DNA of 64,000 nt from Shewanella electrodiphila (GTDB lineage Bacteria > Pseudomonadota > Gammaproteobacteria > Enterobacterales > Shewanellaceae): the NCBI RefSeq assembly GCF_023283985.1, contig NZ_JAKIKU010000007.1, positions 124,001-188,000 on the forward strand, read 5' to 3'. Positions 9,054 to 17,346 of the stretch are shown in pieces. The notes beneath the pieces were generated by a model, which was not told the DNA's origin, ran no database searches, and saw only the letters and a program-made list of their open reading frames with translations. A program made the translations under genes and the position numbers. How positions within the stretch are numbered: the first letter of the stretch is position 1; each line of letters opens with the position of its first letter.

Positions 9054-9616
9054 TCAAAGTCGTGGCGCTTCGCCCACACCAGACTAAAAGGGAGTGAACT
9101 GCTACTCCCTCTTAGAACACCCCGCAGCTCCGGCGAAATTTAAACAGCAAAATTTCCAACGGAGAATCATCCAGCGTTAACCATCTGTTGAAGTCTCCTT
9201 CGGTAAGCTGTAAAAATCACTAACGCTTCCGATGGGGCGTCCCTTCCCCTCGAAAGCTAGCCAGACATCCATGTCTGGACTCACGTAATTTTCTTGCTTA
9301 CCTCAATTCAAATTGAACATTCAAAGAAGATCAAAAGCAGTTTTAAACCTTTACAGAATGAGCTCTGTAACAACAAATGAACTTGCAGACTCAATAATCT
9401 CCGTTGGAAGTGTCCGAATGCGTTGAGCTAATTTTCGTGATGGAGGCAGGACGCCGACATAGCCTCAGTTGAGCCAGGGATGGCGAATCTGAGGCGGTAG
9501 CAAATTCGCTCATTTAGCATGAGGAACAACACTTCGTCGGAGCGGCAAGGGATATCGAAAAGGGAAATGCTGTTGTTTCCCTTTCGTCTGGTGTGGGCGA
9601 AGCGCCACGACCTTGA
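9054..9616. mobile_element. 563-bp non-coding element with 31-bp terminal inverted repeats
   Basis: The ends at 9054-9084 and 9586-9616 are inverted copies of each other over 31 bases with one mismatch; the inner 26 bases (9059-9084 and 9586-9611) are perfect. Next to each end is a hairpin of similar size (9089-9110, arms AGGGAGT/ACTCCCT; 9561-9582, arms AGGGAAA/TTTCCCT). Inside are a nested 11-bp inverted repeat (9155-9165 with 9398-9408), a near-loopless hairpin at 9261-9278 (CCAGACAT-CC-ATGTCTGG) and a stem GCCTCAG/CTGAGGC (9462-9468, 9489-9495). No reading frame of useful length is present, so no transposase is encoded. It looks like a non-autonomous, trans-mobilised element or a structured RNA cassette. 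No clear target-site duplication was seen. Confidence 0.7.
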
Positions 9617-9617
9617 T

Positions 9618-9665
9618 TTAGACTTTGATTTAGACGTTAACTTAGACTTTGATTTAGATTTTTAT
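9618..9665. repeat. 12-bp tandem repeat, four units
   Basis: Four head-to-tail 12-mers of the form TTAGAC(T/G)TT(G/A)A(T/C), with the first and third identical. They begin two bases after the right end of the inverted-repeat element, so they may be its insertion target or a product of it. Confidence 0.75.
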
Positions 9666-10202
9666 CCAAATATAGAAATCATTAGCTGACTAAAGTTGCT
9701 AACAAATCTTGGGGCTGTGATGAGTTAAGATCATTAGAACACTCAGACGAATCCAATTTTAGTCATTTTTGTTTGTCTCGTTTCTCACCGCTTTGAATTT
9801 TTATCACTGTCTATGAGCGGAATATTTTTCACTTAAGCCTGCCAATATTTTGATTTTACGTGGTTATCTTTTCACTTGCCCATATTGATGGTTTTTAAAA
9901 CTGTATTTTTTAAATTAGCGACTTGAAGGCTGTCATTTTTCAACTAAATTTGAAATTGAAAGCCTTGATTGAATTTTGAGCGATAGTGTTTTAAGTAGTG
10001 GGATTGATACGGTTAAGTTATAAATCACAATACCGACTTCAAAATATCAAAAAGTTCATAAAACATTTATTGATTTTTGGATCTGTTTTTGATTAATTAG
10101 CCTCAATAATCATGCGCTATCAGTGTGGTTTGTTTATTAAACGGTGTGCTTATAAATAGTGCATTATCAAAGGTATGTGTTGATTTAAGGGTGTTGGCAT
10201 AT
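9666..10202. other. Gene-free stretch before the acidic protein
   Basis: About 540 bases with no convincing reading frame, RNA gene or repeat. It is AT-rich and presumably holds the promoter of the gene at 10203. Confidence 0.5.
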
Positions 10203-10634
10203 ATGTATAACACAGCAAAAAAACAAGTTTGGTTTGGTGAGCTTCGCACATCGAGAGGCACTTCTATTGTTGTCCATGACAATCAGTTGCCAGATGCATC
10301 TCCGGGGCGGATCTATTTATTCAATGTCAACCGAAACACCATCGGTGAATACGTTGAAGATATCGTTAAAGTTAACTTGCATGAGCTTGAAACTGAACAG
10401 TTACAAACGGTCAAAGCCGAGCATAATGCAGCTTGGATAGCTGCACGTTCTGAGTTTATGGTTAAGCACGAAGCGCACATTGAATTGTCTTCGGTTCCAG
10501 ACTCTGCGCCTGCGACTAAATCCAAAGCGATACCAGCATTAGAAGAGCCTATGGATGAGGTATTAGATGACGATGATATGGAATTTGAAGATACTGGCTT
10601 TGAAGCGAGTATGAGTGACGATAGTGACGACTAA
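10203..10634 (+). CDS. Hypothetical small acidic protein
   Basis: A 143-residue soluble protein I do not recognise. The N-terminal 75 residues (YNTAKKQVWFGELRTSRGTS) look like a compact beta-rich domain. The last 30 are strongly acidic (VLDDDDMEFEDTGFEASMSDDSDD). The start at 10203 gives a normal N-terminus; an in-frame ATG 26 codons earlier would add a Cys- and Leu-rich stretch. No strong ribosome site precedes either. The gene is alone on its strand, convergent with galM, and separated from it by a strong bidirectional terminator. Confidence 0.65.
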   Translation: MYNTAKKQVWFGELRTSRGTSIVVHDNQLPDASPGRIYLFNVNRNTIGEYVEDIVKVNLHELETEQLQTVKAEHNAAWIAARSEFMVKHEAHIELSSVPDSAPATKSKAIPALEEPMDEVLDDDDMEFEDTGFEASMSDDSDD

Positions 10635-10661
10635 TATCATCTAGCCCATTACTTTTACAAT

Positions 10662-10758
10662 AAAGTACTTTTATCAAAAAGTACTTTGCTCGAATATTAC
10701 TTTACTCAAAAAGTATTTTGCTCAAACAGTGCTTTACTCAAATAGCACTTTACTCAAG
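10662..10758. repeat. Degenerate tandem repeat with core (A)GTACTTT(A/G)CTCAAA
   Basis: About five to six imperfect units of 15-18 bases, each with a core like GTACTTTNCTC followed by an A run. They lie immediately after the acidic protein gene. They do not resemble a CRISPR array, because there are no unique spacers. Confidence 0.6.
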
Positions 10759-10800
10759 CAAACATGGTGTTGTTTTGCAGACATAATCAGATTAGACAAA

Positions 10801-10830
10801 AATGGCGCGAACTTTTACGTTCGCGCCATT
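10801..10830. terminator. Bidirectional terminator between the acidic protein and galM
   Basis: A perfect 12-base stem AATGGCGCGAAC / GTTCGCGCCATT with a six-base loop, preceded by A residues and followed by T residues, placed between convergent genes. Confidence 0.9.
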
Positions 10831-10884
10831 TTTATTGCTGTGAGTTTCTGAACACTAAAAGGTCAAAGTTTAGATGACCTCGCC

Positions 10885-11919
10885 TTACAGAATACCAAAT
10901 TCATAGCGGCTAGAGTGACGATAGGTGCCGCCAGCAGGTACCCAAGGTTCACCGGGCAAATCAGACTGGTTAGGTGAATCTGGCAGCATTTGGGGTTCTA
11001 TGCACACTGCTTGGTGTGATTGATAAACTTCGCCATTAAAACCGATAGCGCCTTCAAGAAAGTTTGCACCATAGACTTGAACTCCAGGCTGATTGGTATA
11101 AATCGTCATTGTGCGGCCGCTTTCAGGGCTTGAAAGGCAACCAAATCGGACTAAATCATCTGCAGTCTTTTGCAGTACATAGCAATGATCAAAGCCATTA
11201 GTTGCCGCAAGTGCTGGACGCTGGGTTTGCTCGGAAAATACTGTGGCTTGGGATAAATCTAAATCACTGTTAGTCACTGAGCTCATTGCAATAGGCACGC
11301 CTACATCATTCATTGGTAAGTAATGCTGCGCATCCACTTGAATCTGATGTCGGGTATTGGTTTTGCTGCTCGCGCCTTCTAAATTAAAATAACTATGTTG
11401 GGTTAAACTGATAGGGCAGGCTTTATCGACCTTTGCTTGCATGTCGATAAGCAGGTTGTTGTTATCTAACCGATAATCTAGTTGCACCTGGCAATTTCCA
11501 GGAAACCCCATATCGCCATCAGGACTTGTGAGGGTTAATCTGACACCGTCTTCTAGCGGTTGCATCTGCCATTGTTTTAAATGAAAGCCATCGGCGCCGC
11601 CATGCAAACAGTTAGTTGCTTGGTTAACATCAAGTTGATATTCGTGGCCTTGATAGCTCATTTTACCGTTGGCAATACGGTTAGAGTAACGCCCTGCAAT
11701 CGCGCCTAAATAGGCTTGCTGCGCTAAATAGTCAGCGACACTGTCACAGCCTAAAACGATATTTGTCATCTCGCCTTGTTTATCGGCGGTCCATAATTGG
11801 TGAATGATGCCACCAAGACTTAATATTTCAACAGCCACTTTGCCGTTATCTAATCGAATCCGTTCAATTTGACCACCGCGCGGATCTTGCCATGGTTCAA
11901 GGGCTGTTATTTGAATCAT
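10885..11919 (-). CDS. galM: Aldose 1-epimerase (galactose mutarotase)
   Basis: A 344-residue cytoplasmic enzyme that interconverts alpha and beta galactose for galactokinase. Family marks visible: GRYSNRIANGKM near residue 77, CLHGGADGFHLKQW near 103-117, LTQHSYFNLEG near 172 (the catalytic His), a GFDHCYVL segment near 243, and the catalytic Glu region (CIEPQMLPDSPNQ) near the end. It lies 64 bases downstream of galK on the same strand, so the two form a small gal operon. No galT or galE is present in the window. Confidence 0.93.
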   Translation of the reverse strand: MIQITALEPWQDPRGGQIERIRLDNGKVAVEILSLGGIIHQLWTADKQGEMTNIVLGCDSVADYLAQQAYLGAIAGRYSNRIANGKMSYQGHEYQLDVNQATNCLHGGADGFHLKQWQMQPLEDGVRLTLTSPDGDMGFPGNCQVQLDYRLDNNNLLIDMQAKVDKACPISLTQHSYFNLEGASSKTNTRHQIQVDAQHYLPMNDVGVPIAMSSVTNSDLDLSQATVFSEQTQRPALAATNGFDHCYVLQKTADDLVRFGCLSSPESGRTMTIYTNQPGVQVYGANFLEGAIGFNGEVYQSHQAVCIEPQMLPDSPNQSDLPGEPWVPAGGTYRHSSRYEFGIL

Positions 11920-11983
11920 TAAAGTCTCTTCCTGATGAGATGAGTTAACTTGAAGATTGCGACGACGTAAACTTGGTCATCGC

Positions 11984-13126
11984 TTAATCAATTCTTCCTG
12001 CGCCATTACTGGCTGAACATAGGTAAATAATGGCTTCTATTGCTGTTTCTTTAAGGTACTTGTCTTCAATCGCATTAACGACGAGATCAGTTAACTCGTG
12101 GTCAATTAACGCGACCACACAACCGTCACTCATACGCACGCCGCCACGGTTACCGATGACTTGTTTGATGATGCTGACTAAAGTGTCAATTTCTGGTGTG
12201 GTAATGTCAAAATCAGTCTTCATCGACTCATGGGATTGCGCCATTAATTGACTAAACCTTGGCATGTCATTTTGGCCTAGTGCGCGCGCGGCACTAATGG
12301 TGCGCTGATTTTCACTTAACACGTGTCTTGCTCTGGCAAATAACTCTTCACCTAATGCGTCTTTTTCACGATTAAGCTGAACTAGACTGACTTCTCGTAA
12401 AGACTCAACAGCCAATAAGTCATTTATTTCAGCACACTGTTGTTTACGTTTATCAAAACGCTCAATCAGGCTTTGGCGATCAATGTTAGGATCAACGATC
12501 AATAAACTGAGGTTTTCAGGGATCGCGACAGGCTCACTATCGAGCTCCAAACAATCAATCAATAACGCATGATCGGCTTCAGCCAAGGCGCTAATGGTTT
12601 GATCCATGATCCCAGATTCAGTCTTGATAAAACGATGCTCGCCACGTTGGGCTATTTGAGCAATCGCTAAGGGAGACAAGTGAAGTTGACTGGCGTAGCT
12701 AATGGCGGTGCCGAATGCGACTTCTAAGGCCGCAGAAGATGACATGCCTGCGCCTAATGGCACATTGCCGACAATAGCAAGATCAAGCCCTTTTGCTTTC
12801 AGGCCTGATTGAAACATTGACGCGGTAAATCCTTTTAAATAATTGCCCCAGCTGCTTTGGTCTTGAGTTGACCCTTCTTCACCAAACTTCCACTGTTCTA
12901 TTTGACCTGGAAAAGCATCAGTAACAGCTCTGAAGGTATTATCGCTACGTTCCTTAACCGCGATAACAGTGTGAAAATTGATTGCAGCGGGTAAAACGAA
13001 TCCTTCGTTATAATCCGTGTGTTCGCCAATGATATTGACGCGACCTGGTGCTTGATACAGGTCATCAGCCGTAGTTCCAAATGTTTGTACAAACAACTTC
13101 ATGGCTTTTTGAGCAGGATTAGACAT
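11984..13126 (-). CDS. galK: Galactokinase
   Basis: A 380-residue GHMP kinase that phosphorylates galactose. The galactokinase signature PGRVNIIGEHTDYNEGFVLPAAI is at residues 24-46, the ATP-binding PLGAGMSSSAALEVAFG near 122-138, and GGVRMSDGCVVALI toward the C-terminus (GxRMTGGG-type motif with SDGC). Length is normal for the family. A near-perfect CRP site sits about 145 bases upstream, which fits catabolite control of the galK-galM operon. Confidence 0.95.
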   Translation of the reverse strand: MSNPAQKAMKLFVQTFGTTADDLYQAPGRVNIIGEHTDYNEGFVLPAAINFHTVIAVKERSDNTFRAVTDAFPGQIEQWKFGEEGSTQDQSSWGNYLKGFTASMFQSGLKAKGLDLAIVGNVPLGAGMSSSAALEVAFGTAISYASQLHLSPLAIAQIAQRGEHRFIKTESGIMDQTISALAEADHALLIDCLELDSEPVAIPENLSLLIVDPNIDRQSLIERFDKRKQQCAEINDLLAVESLREVSLVQLNREKDALGEELFARARHVLSENQRTISAARALGQNDMPRFSQLMAQSHESMKTDFDITTPEIDTLVSIIKQVIGNRGGVRMSDGCVVALIDHELTDLVVNAIEDKYLKETAIEAIIYLCSASNGAGRID

Positions 13127-13522
13127 ACAGTTACAGTTCCAAAGAATGCCGAGTTACGTAATAGGCTACGCACTATGTTACTGACTAAGTTACGTACTAA
13201 GTGACTAATATCGTATTGACTTACTTAACCTTAAATTTAGTCGAAAGTGAGTTAATTGCGCTATAGATATGTGATTTATATCACGATTGGTCGGAGGTGT
13301 AACTAGGATTAACAATTTTGATTCTATTTGGGCATGAATGTGAGTTTTTTTTGAGTTAACTCATGTTGTTTCAGCCAAATCCAAACTCAAAAGGGGTATT
13401 ATGATTGATAGATTATTCTGCTTACCGAACAATATTCGCGATTACTAATACCCGCTGACATATCCTCAATAAAAATATGCCAATGGGCGTCATTGCAATA
13501 TCGCCCTGTTTCTAAGGCAGAC
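13127..13522. other. Gap between galK and the response regulator
   Basis: Besides the CRP site, this 396-base stretch has loose direct repeats of TTACGTA/GTTAC(T/G) type at about 13150-13205, next to galK. The rest shows no gene. It contains the 3' flank of the response regulator, without a clear terminator. Confidence 0.4.
13270..13285 (-). promoter_or_regulatory. CRP-type site upstream of galK
   Basis: TGTGA-TTTATA-TCACG matches the CRP consensus TGTGA-N6-TCACA at nine of ten positions. It is centred about 150 bases before the galK start. In Shewanella, CRP serves both carbon and anaerobic control, so the sense of regulation is not certain. Confidence 0.7.
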
Positions 13523-14905
13523 CTAACAGCATTCATCTTTTTTAGTAATACGACGGCTTAGAGCTGATTGACTGATCCCTAACATTTGCGCCGCAGCGGT
13601 TTGATTATTGGCAGTGCGGCTCATGGCTTCATCAATTAAGGCTTGGCTCATATTTGCTAATGTGGGTAATACTTGTGGGAAAATGATGCTATTTCCAACA
13701 TGCTCAGCAGTCGACTTATGCTCATTAATCGCTTCCATAAAGGGCGAAATGTTTAATTGTATGCCATCGCTGCGACTGACAGCATCAAACACCATGCCTT
13801 TAAGTTCATGTAAATTTCCAGGAAAGTCATAGCATTTTAGTTGGTTGGCTAAGTCATTTGGTTGCTGTGGCGGTGCTAAATTCATTTCTGCAGCGGCCAA
13901 TGAAATGAAGTGATTGATTAACATGGCGATATCTAATTTACGCTGCCTTAATGGCGGTAAATGAATTTTATGCGCCCGTAAGCGATAAAGCAGGTCACGT
14001 CTGAATAAGCCTTCTTGATTACGTGCGAGTAAATCATGTTGAGTTGAGGCAATGATACGGCAACTCACAGGGTAAGGGCGATCGCTACCAATCGGATAGT
14101 ATTGTTTCTGCTGCAAAACATCTAATAACTTTGCTTGGGATGCCAAAGGTAAGTCGCCAATTTCGTTTAAATACAATAAGCCTTTGCCCACTTGATGTAA
14201 CGCGCCCGCTTGCGACTTTCCTGGCTCTTGGCTCAATTGACCAAACAATTGCAGTTCAAATGCGCTTTCACTGATCCCAGCTAGATTCACATTCACAAAA
14301 GGGGCTTCTGGACTATAAAGCTGGTGGCAACTTTTGGCGAATTCATCTTTGCCTGTACCACTTTCCCCGTAAATCAATATCGGTTCAGGGCTGAATGCCA
14401 CCGCCTCCAAGTATCTAAACTGATCCAGTAAATTAGGTTCACATGTCAGAATATTATTGAAGGCACTAGGTTGGGCCAAAGTCTTACTTAAAAAGCTTTC
14501 TTTAATGCGGTGATAATTACGTTCAAGCCCAACCACTTCCAGTGCACGGCGCACGGTTAAGGCTAAATCAGCGACATCATCGGTTTTAATAAAGTAGTTA
14601 TAAGCCCCATTTTTAATGCAGCGCACGGCGGTATCAACTTCATTTACCCCTGTGACAATAATCACCCGAGTATTGGGGTGTTCAAGACGGATTTGAGCCA
14701 GCAAGTCTTCACCAGAATGAAATGGCATGGTTAAATCTAATAATACCAGCGCGTAATCTGTGCCTTCTAAGCGATTCATCACTTGACGACTATCAACACA
14801 AGTATCAATAACCGCCTCTGGTACTAAACGATTTAAGGTGACTGCCAGAGTACGTAACCAAGGCGCTTCATCATCGACTAATAAAATATTACGGGCGAGT
14901 TTCAC
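13523..14905 (-). CDS. NtrC-type response regulator with degenerate AAA+ domain
   Basis: A 460-residue regulator: receiver domain 6-120 (acidic pair D11/D12, phospho-acceptor D57, T85, K107), AAA+ domain about 150-370, Fis-type helix-turn-helix at the C-terminus (NQTAAAQMLGISQSALSRRI). Walker A (GESGTGKD, 180-187) and the arginine-finger segment LFRRDLLYRL are kept. The GAFTGA loop that contacts sigma-54 is missing: residues 223-233 read QLSQEPGKSQA. The Walker B aspartate is replaced (LYLNEIGD, N247). It therefore probably does not activate sigma-54 promoters but binds DNA as a conventional regulator, as TyrR-like proteins do. It overlaps its sensor kinase gene by 4 bases and is divergent from fccA, its likely target. 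Confidence 0.88.
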   Translation of the reverse strand: MKLARNILLVDDEAPWLRTLAVTLNRLVPEAVIDTCVDSRQVMNRLEGTDYALVLLDLTMPFHSGEDLLAQIRLEHPNTRVIIVTGVNEVDTAVRCIKNGAYNYFIKTDDVADLALTVRRALEVVGLERNYHRIKESFLSKTLAQPSAFNNILTCEPNLLDQFRYLEAVAFSPEPILIYGESGTGKDEFAKSCHQLYSPEAPFVNVNLAGISESAFELQLFGQLSQEPGKSQAGALHQVGKGLLYLNEIGDLPLASQAKLLDVLQQKQYYPIGSDRPYPVSCRIIASTQHDLLARNQEGLFRRDLLYRLRAHKIHLPPLRQRKLDIAMLINHFISLAAAEMNLAPPQQPNDLANQLKCYDFPGNLHELKGMVFDAVSRSDGIQLNISPFMEAINEHKSTAEHVGNSIIFPQVLPTLANMSQALIDEAMSRTANNQTAAAQMLGISQSALSRRITKKDECC

Positions 14906-16941
14906 GGGTTTAGCTCCTTGCTATCGTTATTAGTGTGCTCTTGTCTGTTGGAGTCAGTCATGGGACTAGCGTCTAAACCTTCCTGAACCAGTAGGCTGAA
15001 GGTTAAGCTGAAGCAGCTACCTTCGTTAACGGTTGAAGTGACTTTCATGTGTCCATGATGTTCTTTTAATATGCGGCTACAAACGGAGAGGCCTAAGCCA
15101 CTGCCACCATGTGAACGTCTGGTGGTGAAAAAAGGCTCTGTTATGCGCTTTAATGTCGCTTTATCCATGCCGCTACCGTTATCTTGCACACTGATGCCTG
15201 CAGCGGTGTCAGTTGAGAACGTTTTAATCAAAATCACCCCATCACCTGGTGGAGTCGCATGACAAGCATTTTGAATTAGGTTAATCATGACTTGATGAAG
15301 TTGCTGTGCGTCCCCGTTAATCTTGGGGCTAGGTTCTGCTAGCTCAATTCTGACCTGATAGCGCTTTAATTGATTCGCAGTTAATCGCTGCGCCACTTGT
15401 ACCACTTCATTCAAACCAATGGCTTGATGATTTGAGGCAAGGTTGGGTAATGCGTAGCGTTTTAAGTCATTTACAATCCGCGAAATACGTTTGGCACTTT
15501 CTTCAACCACTTCGGTACTGTGACTTATTTCGGCAAATGCAGCTTGCGGATCAAGTCCTGCTACTAACCAAAAGGGGTTTTGTTGTTGATAATAATCCGC
15601 AGCAGGTTGTAGGTCTTTCATCGCTTCAGAAAACAAGGCGATTGAGTGAATGATGATACCGGTAGGGTTATTAATTTCGTGAGCGATACCTGCTGACAGT
15701 TCCCCGAGCGAGGCTAAGCGACTGGCTTCATCGTTCGCTTGGCGAAGGTGTTGCTGTTCGGTGTTTTCTTCAAGCAGTACTACGGCTTGTTCATCTGTGA
15801 TGGGGTGAATTTGCATTTGCCAGTACTGGGCTAAATAGCCCATATCCGCGATGAAGGATTTCTTTGAAGTTATGACTGATTTGACACTGGTGGCTAAATC
15901 AAATGGAGTGCCGTCAACACAATGAAGTTTACTATGGCTGAGTAATTGATTGTTATCGTTACTCCATAGGCACTGCATTTGTTTATCAAAAATGGTCATG
16001 CCGTGAGGAATACCATTCAGCACAGCCTGAAACTGATGGGATAAGGACCTGATTTTTTGTTCAGCCATTTCCCGTTGTTGTAACTCAAGAGCTAAGGCTT
16101 CTGAGCGAAACTTTAAACTGCGGCTGACTGAAATGGTATACAGCATCCCTATAGCTGAGATGATGGATATCACGATAGAAAGAATAAGCATCTTTTTATG
16201 GGTTGAAGTGATATCGAACTTTTCACGTCCCATACCGAACCATTTATTAACTAACCTATCGTACTCGCCAGAAATTTTGAGTTGTCGTAAAGCATCATTG
16301 ATCTCATGCAGTAATGCAGCGTCTTTGGGGTGACTAACAAAGGTGAATGCGCCGAAGATAAGCGCATCACTGGCACTTCGAACAGAAGGGTATTTGGGCT
16401 GCAGGCGACGTGCGACAAAGTTTTCAGCAAGTACCACATCCACTTCTTTAGTGATCAGTTTTTGAAAGCCCGTTTCGTATAAATCAACTTTTACTTGAGT
16501 AAAATCTTGCGGTTGATCCCTTAGAAAAACATCGACAAATGCACCTGTTTTTACCGCCACTCGTTTACCGGCTAAGTCAGACCAATTATCAATGTAATCT
16601 TCGCCTTGTAGCGTAAAAGCTTTGGCATGAGTGGCATAAATCGGATCTGATTGGCTTAACTCACGTCTTTTATTGATCGGGCTGACGACAGCCACCACAT
16701 CAATCGGACTGTGAATATCATGCATATCAGTCATCAATTGTTGGAATGTCTTACGGCGCACCATAATGGGTCGATCTAGCAAATGGCCAATACTGTTCAT
16801 TAACTCAACATGAAAACCCTGGTCAACACCGTTATCTCGCCACTCTAAAGGAGCTGTAGTGGAGTGCACCCCAAACACAATAGTTTCCTTTGCTAACGAA
16901 GGAAAGCTGATGACTAGCAATAAACAGAGTAGGTATTTCAT
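14902..16941 (-). CDS. Sensor histidine kinase with periplasmic binding-protein domain
   Basis: A 679-residue kinase. Signal peptide 1-17, then a family 3 solute-binding domain facing the periplasm (about 20-235, GFHVELMNSIGHLL to YDRLVNKWFG), one membrane helix (MLILSIVISIISAIGMLYTI, about 250-270), a coiled linker, a PAS-like region (QAVLNGIPHGMTIFD), HisKA with the phospho-His in GELSAGIAHEINNP (about residue 420), and an ATPase domain with NLIQNACHA, DNGSGMD, FFTT and GSGLGLSV boxes. The fused binding domain means it senses an external small solute directly. Placed divergent to fccA and coupled to the regulator, a dicarboxylate such as fumarate is the best guess. Confidence 0.9.
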   Translation of the reverse strand: MKYLLCLLLVISFPSLAKETIVFGVHSTTAPLEWRDNGVDQGFHVELMNSIGHLLDRPIMVRRKTFQQLMTDMHDIHSPIDVVAVVSPINKRRELSQSDPIYATHAKAFTLQGEDYIDNWSDLAGKRVAVKTGAFVDVFLRDQPQDFTQVKVDLYETGFQKLITKEVDVVLAENFVARRLQPKYPSVRSASDALIFGAFTFVSHPKDAALLHEINDALRQLKISGEYDRLVNKWFGMGREKFDITSTHKKMLILSIVISIISAIGMLYTISVSRSLKFRSEALALELQQREMAEQKIRSLSHQFQAVLNGIPHGMTIFDKQMQCLWSNDNNQLLSHSKLHCVDGTPFDLATSVKSVITSKKSFIADMGYLAQYWQMQIHPITDEQAVVLLEENTEQQHLRQANDEASRLASLGELSAGIAHEINNPTGIIIHSIALFSEAMKDLQPAADYYQQQNPFWLVAGLDPQAAFAEISHSTEVVEESAKRISRIVNDLKRYALPNLASNHQAIGLNEVVQVAQRLTANQLKRYQVRIELAEPSPKINGDAQQLHQVMINLIQNACHATPPGDGVILIKTFSTDTAAGISVQDNGSGMDKATLKRITEPFFTTRRSHGGSGLGLSVCSRILKEHHGHMKVTSTVNEGSCFSLTFSLLVQEGLDASPMTDSNRQEHTNNDSKELNP

Positions 16942-17104
16942 TAAACGTTTTTCAATGAGTTGTATTGATTTCTTAATTGCACTTTAGCAAATCATAATCT
17001 TCATAACTGTGGCATTGGGCGTAAATTTGATAGAAAAAGTGGCGCTAAATATTACCAATAATGAGCAATTTGAAATATGGCTTTAATCAAAGGGAAGTGT
17101 GGGT

Positions 17105-17118
17105 TTGATCACTATCAA
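17105..17118 (+). promoter_or_regulatory. Perfect FNR/EtrA box upstream of fccA
   Basis: TTGAT-CACT-ATCAA matches the FNR consensus exactly. It is about 230 bases before the fccA start, within the 405-base region shared with the divergent two-component operon. Fumarate reductase is a known FNR/EtrA/CRP-controlled function in Shewanella. Confidence 0.8.
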
Positions 17119-17166
17119 CTATGCAAAAATGCATAGTGCTGAATTGGCTTATGCGCTTTTGCATAG
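17119..17166. promoter_or_regulatory. Twin palindromes, probable operator pair for the divergent response regulator
   Basis: Two related palindromes follow the FNR box: CTATGC-AAAAAT-GCATAG at 17119-17136 and TTATGC-GCTTTT-GCATAG at 17149-17166. Their starts are 30 bases apart, about three helical turns, so both would face the same side of the DNA. This is the usual design for a dimeric regulator bound in tandem, and the Fis-type regulator at 13523 is the obvious candidate. That assignment is inference. Confidence 0.6.
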
Positions 17167-17346
17167 TGAGAAAAGCCAGATGTGATCAGTTGTTCAGTTT
17201 GGAAACGAGTCTGCCAAGTTTGATTGAGCAAGCGTTAAAACAGGATAAAAATGGTAATAAATCAGGTTCAGTAGCCAATGTGATGCTTAATACAGCATGG
17301 CATGAAAGTGACGAATTAGCGTCATGGCTATTTTTAAGGAGTTACC

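Noticed and set aside
9301-9420. Short reading frames inside the inverted-repeat element
   Set aside because: Too short, without ribosome sites, and interrupted by the nested inverted repeats.
10662-10758. Possible CRISPR-like array
   Set aside because: Units of 15-18 bases follow each other without unique spacers and drift in sequence.
17200-17215. Possible sigma-54 promoter before fccA (TGG-N11-TGC spacing)
   Set aside because: Only the GG and TGC positions fit; the rest of the consensus is missing, and the adjacent regulator lacks GAFTGA.
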